From UBA5342 sp965662645 (lineage in GTDB: Bacteria; Bacteroidota; Bacteroidia; Bacteroidales; UBA5342), in assembly GCA_965662645.1 (NCBI GenBank), contig CBFIII010000010.1:35512-99511 (forward strand): DNA of 64,000 nucleotides. The letters are read 5' to 3'. Every line of letters begins with the position of its first letter. Within the stretch, counting starts at the first letter, position 1. Below are positions 61,206 to 64,000 of this stretch, one piece after another. Both the position numbers and the translations under genes were made by a program. The notes beneath the pieces were generated by a model. That model was given only the letters and a program-made list of their open reading frames with translations. It was not told the DNA's origin and ran no database searches.

Positions 61206-61300
61206 AACTCAAAACTCAAAACTCATAACTCATAACTCATAACTTATAACTCATAACTTATAACTTACAACTTACAACTTATCACTTACAACTTATCACT
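61206..61300. repeat. Tandem AACTCATAAC/AACTTATAAC decamers
   Basis: About nine imperfect 10-bp units (AACTCAAA, AACTCATAAC, AACTTATAAC, AACTTACAAC, AACTTATCAC) run head to tail between the convergent ends of the lyase candidate and the AraC gene, touching the last codons of the AraC gene. It is a short tandem repeat, not a CRISPR. Confidence 0.85.
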
Positions 61301-62177
61301 TAAAATGATTCTCCCTAAACTGTCGTGGTGTCATTCCAACCTTTTGTTTGAATAGTCGATTGAAGTAGTGATCAGATTCAAAGCCAATAGCATAGGCAAT
61401 TTCTTTCTGTGTTAGCGTTGTTTGTTGCAGCATTTCTTTGGCTTTTTCTGTTTTTAGCTGTAGGTAATATTGTAATGGAGAGCTTCCGGTTTGTTTTTTG
61501 AAATCAATGCGGAATTTAGAATAGCTTACACCAAAGTCCTTAGCTATTTTTTCAAGATTTACATGCGTTGTGATTTTTTTGTACATCAGGTGTTTGGCAT
61601 AAGAAACCATAGTGTTGAGGTAGTCGTCCTTATCACAGCTTTGTTGGATGTTGTAGGCTTCGGCTATCAATTGCATACAAATGCCCGAGGCCAAGCGTTG
61701 GTAGCCAAAAGGCTCGTTGCTAAATAGTTTGAAAAGCGTGTCGAAGTAATTGAGCACAGAGGCACGGTTGCACTTTGGTATGATGGGCTGTTGTGCATCG
61801 AAAAAACCGTTAGACATAAAAGCATTTGCCACGTTACCCGAAAATCCTACCCATTGTTCTGTCCACCCTGTTTTTTTTAGTGGTTTGTAGCGGTGCCACA
61901 CACCTGGGAAGAGAAGAAATCCATCACCTGCCGAAATCTTTTTACGCCCAGTTTCTTTACTCTCAAAGATACCTTCACCTTCGGTAATGAGTACCAGGTG
62001 ATATTCGTCAAGGGTTCTGCCTTTGTTCCAAGTGAACATATAACTTCCAGGATGCCCTTTGCTTGGGTATTCTGCTCCATGTTTAATGATGTTGCTACCT
62101 AAATCATTAATATAAAAACCCCAGTTTTTATCATTCTCAAATATCATTAGGTAGCGGTGGTAGTTGTTCTCGTGCAT
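61296..62177 (-). CDS. AraC-family transcriptional regulator
   Basis: 293 residues on the minus strand. The N-terminal cupin-like sensing domain has YHLVLITEGEGIFESKETG (58-76) and LLFPGVWHRYKPL (87-99). The C-terminal AraC domain has two helix-turn-helices: KIAKDFGVSYSKFRIDFKKQ and the signature KEIAYAIGFESDHYFNRLFK followed by GMTPRQFRENH. Such regulators bind a sugar or oligosaccharide and activate adjacent catabolic genes. It lies at the end of the enzyme block, convergent with the lyase candidate, so it probably controls this locus; ligand unknown. A candidate -7 element (TATTTTTG on the minus strand) is at 62283-62290. Confidence 0.92.
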   Translation of the reverse strand: MHENNYHRYLMIFENDKNWGFYINDLGSNIIKHGAEYPSKGHPGSYMFTWNKGRTLDEYHLVLITEGEGIFESKETGRKKISAGDGFLLFPGVWHRYKPLKKTGWTEQWVGFSGNVANAFMSNGFFDAQQPIIPKCNRASVLNYFDTLFKLFSNEPFGYQRLASGICMQLIAEAYNIQQSCDKDDYLNTMVSYAKHLMYKKITTHVNLEKIAKDFGVSYSKFRIDFKKQTGSSPLQYYLQLKTEKAKEMLQQTTLTQKEIAYAIGFESDHYFNRLFKQKVGMTPRQFRENHFK

Positions 62178-62538
62178 GTGACTTTTGTTTTGAATGTGTA
62201 AGGATGATAAATGCTATCTTATTGTACCCATCTGATTTTAAACCTATCCTCATACTATTGTGGTATTATAGGAGACGCATGACAAAAATAAACAATTATA
62301 TACACATGTGGCACTTTAAACAAAATTGATGGCTGTGTTCTGTGTTGCGTTCTCGCTTTGTGGGCATCAGGCATTGCCTTGTCCTAGTTTTTGAGTTTTT
62401 TATAATAACGACGTAGTTCTTTCTCTAGACCAAATAATGATGGTTTTATTCATAATGTCGAATTAAAGCTGGATGATACATAGAAATAAGGTTGAGCAAA
62501 GTGTTAGCTTTACGTACTAAGTAGAGCGAAGTCTTTAT
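62178..62538. other. Intergenic region upstream of AraC
   Basis: No gene. It contains the possible -7 site for the AraC gene at 62283-62290 and otherwise unremarkable sequence. Confidence 0.35.
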
Positions 62539-62631
62539 TGTCGCATTATATGCAGTGTCTAAAGTGACTAAAGTTAGGTAAGACACTCTAAATGCTTTAG
62601 CACACTTTAGACACTAAGTGCAAATGCGACA
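62539..62631. repeat. 93-bp inverted-repeat element (MITE-like or structured RNA)
   Basis: TGTCGCATT-ATATGCA-TGTCTAAAGTG (62539-62567) is mirrored by CACTTTAGACACTAAGTGCA-AATGCGACA (62602-62631), about 27 paired bases with small bulges, around a 34-base loop. The outer ends TGTCGCATT and AATGCGACA are perfect. No target duplication is certain. Confidence 0.6.
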
Positions 62632-63015
62632 TTTAATCATTCCTATTACTTATTGTTATTTGTATCTATTGTCATTGTCGGTCTTAATTTTACACTTTTG
62701 GTTCATTTTTTCTATTTATCCTTCAAAAAGCCTAATAATTGAAACTAAACCTCAATATGGGGTTTGTTTTCAATTGTGGGGTCTTTCTTCAATTTATTGA
62801 CTCTATCTTTCAAGAGTTTGGGGGTTTTATTATCTTTATTTGTCATAGTCATTCTAAGGGCTTGATGTGTGATGTCTATATAAGTTAGCATTGCTTGTGT
62901 TTTTATCAGTTTAAGGATTGATTACGTTCGAGATTTATACTATTCTTTTTATGTGTATGATTTAGAGTATTATTTAGAGTATCTATTTTTTTTCTAATCT
63001 TTAAAATTTAACAAA
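62632..63015. other. Leader region of the right-edge gene
   Basis: No credible gene; a 60-codon frame at 62618-62800 starts inside the inverted repeat and has no protein-like features. AT-rich, with several T-runs. No TAnnTTTG element was found near the following start. Confidence 0.35.
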
Positions 63016-64000
63016 ATGAAACGAAAAATTACTAGTTTATTAATCCTACTTGTGATGGTAGGATTTAACCTGAGTGCCCAAACGGGTTTCCAAGGTGAAG
63101 GTATTTATACATTCAAAAGTGTACTTACCAATGAGTATATGACTTCACATGGTTCAAGTGTATCAACGCCAGAGCCTGTCATAACATCAGCCGCTAAATG
63201 GTTAGTTGTTAAAAATACGGTAGATGATACAAAATATAATATCATAACACAAGATAAACAATATGTTGTTAGTTTAAAGTATATTAAAGACTATGAAACA
63301 GCTGATAATTTTCAGAATGCTGTTGAAGCTTTAATGACATTCCCAGAGACAGCTAGCGGCTCAGGTGAATATTATATTCAATCCCAACTTGCTGGTACTG
63401 ATGCTTATGCTGGCCTGTTTAAAGGGGTGAACTGTCCAAATGATGCTGCGATTGGTGATGGGTATGTTCCTAGTGGTCTTGATAAATATAAGTGGGTTCT
63501 TGATAAAGTTAGCGAGTTACCTACTCCTGCTCCAGTAGTTTCAGTTACAGCACCTGAAGCCAATGCTGACTTTTTACCAGGATCTTCCGTGACATTAAAA
63601 GCTTTGGTAATTCCTGAAGAAGGAGCGACTATATCTGCTGTCGTTTTCTTGATTGATGGTGTAGAGGAGTTAACTAATGCTACCGATGCCGATGCTGATA
63701 GTATTTATGAATATACTTGGACAGCACCAGTGACTCTTGGGACTTATTCTATAACTGCAAAAGCGACTAGTTCTGCTGCTGCTGTTACAACTAGTGATGC
63801 TGTGAGTGTAGTTGTGGCTACATTGCCTGCAACTGTGACGATGACTTGGCCAAGTGCAGCAACAACTATCTTGCCTAATAAGCAGGTAACCTTAGAGGCT
63901 GATGCTACACCAGCTACTGGTAACACCATCACCAAAGTTGAATTCTTTGATGGTGCTACACTTTTGGGTGAAGACACTAGCGCACCATTCACATTTGATG
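63016..64000 (+). CDS. Secreted protein with bacterial Ig-like repeats, N-terminal part
   Basis: The frame opens at the ATG at 63016 and stays open to the end of the window (328 codons), so the gene continues beyond. Signal peptide MKRKITSLLILLVMVGFNLS with cleavage near SAQ. Residues 25-170 form a domain I do not recognise (FKSVLTNEYMTSHGSSV, WLVVKNTVDDTKYNIITQDK), perhaps a trefoil-like binding domain. From about 175 come Ig-like repeats of the Big_7 type (SVTAPEANADFLPGSSVTL, then VTLEADATPATGNTITKVEF). Such repeats usually precede a catalytic or anchoring domain in secreted polysaccharide-active proteins. The function cannot be told from this part. Confidence 0.75.
   Translation, partial: MKRKITSLLILLVMVGFNLSAQTGFQGEGIYTFKSVLTNEYMTSHGSSVSTPEPVITSAAKWLVVKNTVDDTKYNIITQDKQYVVSLKYIKDYETADNFQNAVEALMTFPETASGSGEYYIQSQLAGTDAYAGLFKGVNCPNDAAIGDGYVPSGLDKYKWVLDKVSELPTPAPVVSVTAPEANADFLPGSSVTLKALVIPEEGATISAVVFLIDGVEELTNATDADADSIYEYTWTAPVTLGTYSITAKATSSAAAVTTSDAVSVVVATLPATVTMTWPSAATTILPNKQVTLEADATPATGNTITKVEFFDGATLLGEDTSAPFTFD

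Noticed and set aside
61206..61300. CRISPR-like array
   Set aside because: Units of about 10 bp without spacers; a simple tandem repeat.
62618..62800. 60-codon open frame upstream of the right-edge gene
   Set aside because: It starts within the inverted repeat and shows no protein-like pattern.
63744..63992. 82-codon minus-strand frame
   Set aside because: Antisense shadow of the Ig-repeat coding sequence, low in complexity.

Overview
The window reads as the chromosome of a Bacteroidota bacterium, probably a marine or sediment polysaccharide degrader. Supporting signs are AT-rich DNA, SusC/SusD pairs, many secreted lipoproteins and glycoside hydrolases, weak Shine-Dalgarno sequences, and promoter elements of the Bacteroidota TAnnTTTG type. 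No rRNA, tRNA or CRISPR array was seen. The genus cannot be given from sequence alone.

Most of the window is one large polysaccharide-utilisation region aimed at a rhamnose-, uronate- and probably sulfate-containing polymer (ulvan-like or rhamnogalacturonan-like; the substrate is an inference). Bases 1-10609 are an uptake block: the end of a SusC, a SusD, two fasciclin-domain lipoproteins, a second SusC and a second SusD. Bases 11322-16975 hold a GH105 unsaturated-uronyl hydrolase and an unusual GH2 enzyme. Bases 36208-48670 hold two GH78 rhamnosidase paralogues either side of a sugar isomerase, then a formylglycine-type sulfatase and a Tat-exported protein of unrecognised family. Bases 49032-52376 (minus strand) encode a periplasmic-propeller sensor kinase without receiver or DNA-binding domain. 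Bases 53009-61106 hold a canonical GH2 enzyme, a second copy of the Tat-exported protein, the wreck of a heparinase-like gene and an intact heparinase II/III-like lyase candidate. An AraC regulator (minus strand) and the start of a secreted Ig-repeat protein close the window.

The region is interrupted at 17.2-35.7 kb. First comes a graveyard: a lipoprotein stub, an element remnant and a decayed glycoside-hydrolase C-terminus. Then comes a separate locus of unknown function. It has a membrane-anchored TPR protein with a C-terminal helix-turn-helix, followed by four large secreted paralogues (about 900-924 residues) with an MG2-like start and a TonB-plug-like motif near the end. Two small carboxypeptidase-regulatory-domain paralogues sit among them. 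This locus carries a REP-like repeat system with its own Y1 (HUH) transposase, a truncated second transposase copy, and blocks of near-identical DNA that would let whole genes be exchanged by recombination. It is the best candidate here for an undescribed system.

Expected flow for the catabolic part: surface lipoproteins and SusC/SusD capture and import oligosaccharides. Lyase, sulfatase, GH78, GH2 and GH105 enzymes dismantle them, and the isomerase takes a released deoxy- or pentose sugar into metabolism. The sensor kinase and AraC protein probably control expression. Family assignments come from motifs read by eye; no database search was possible.
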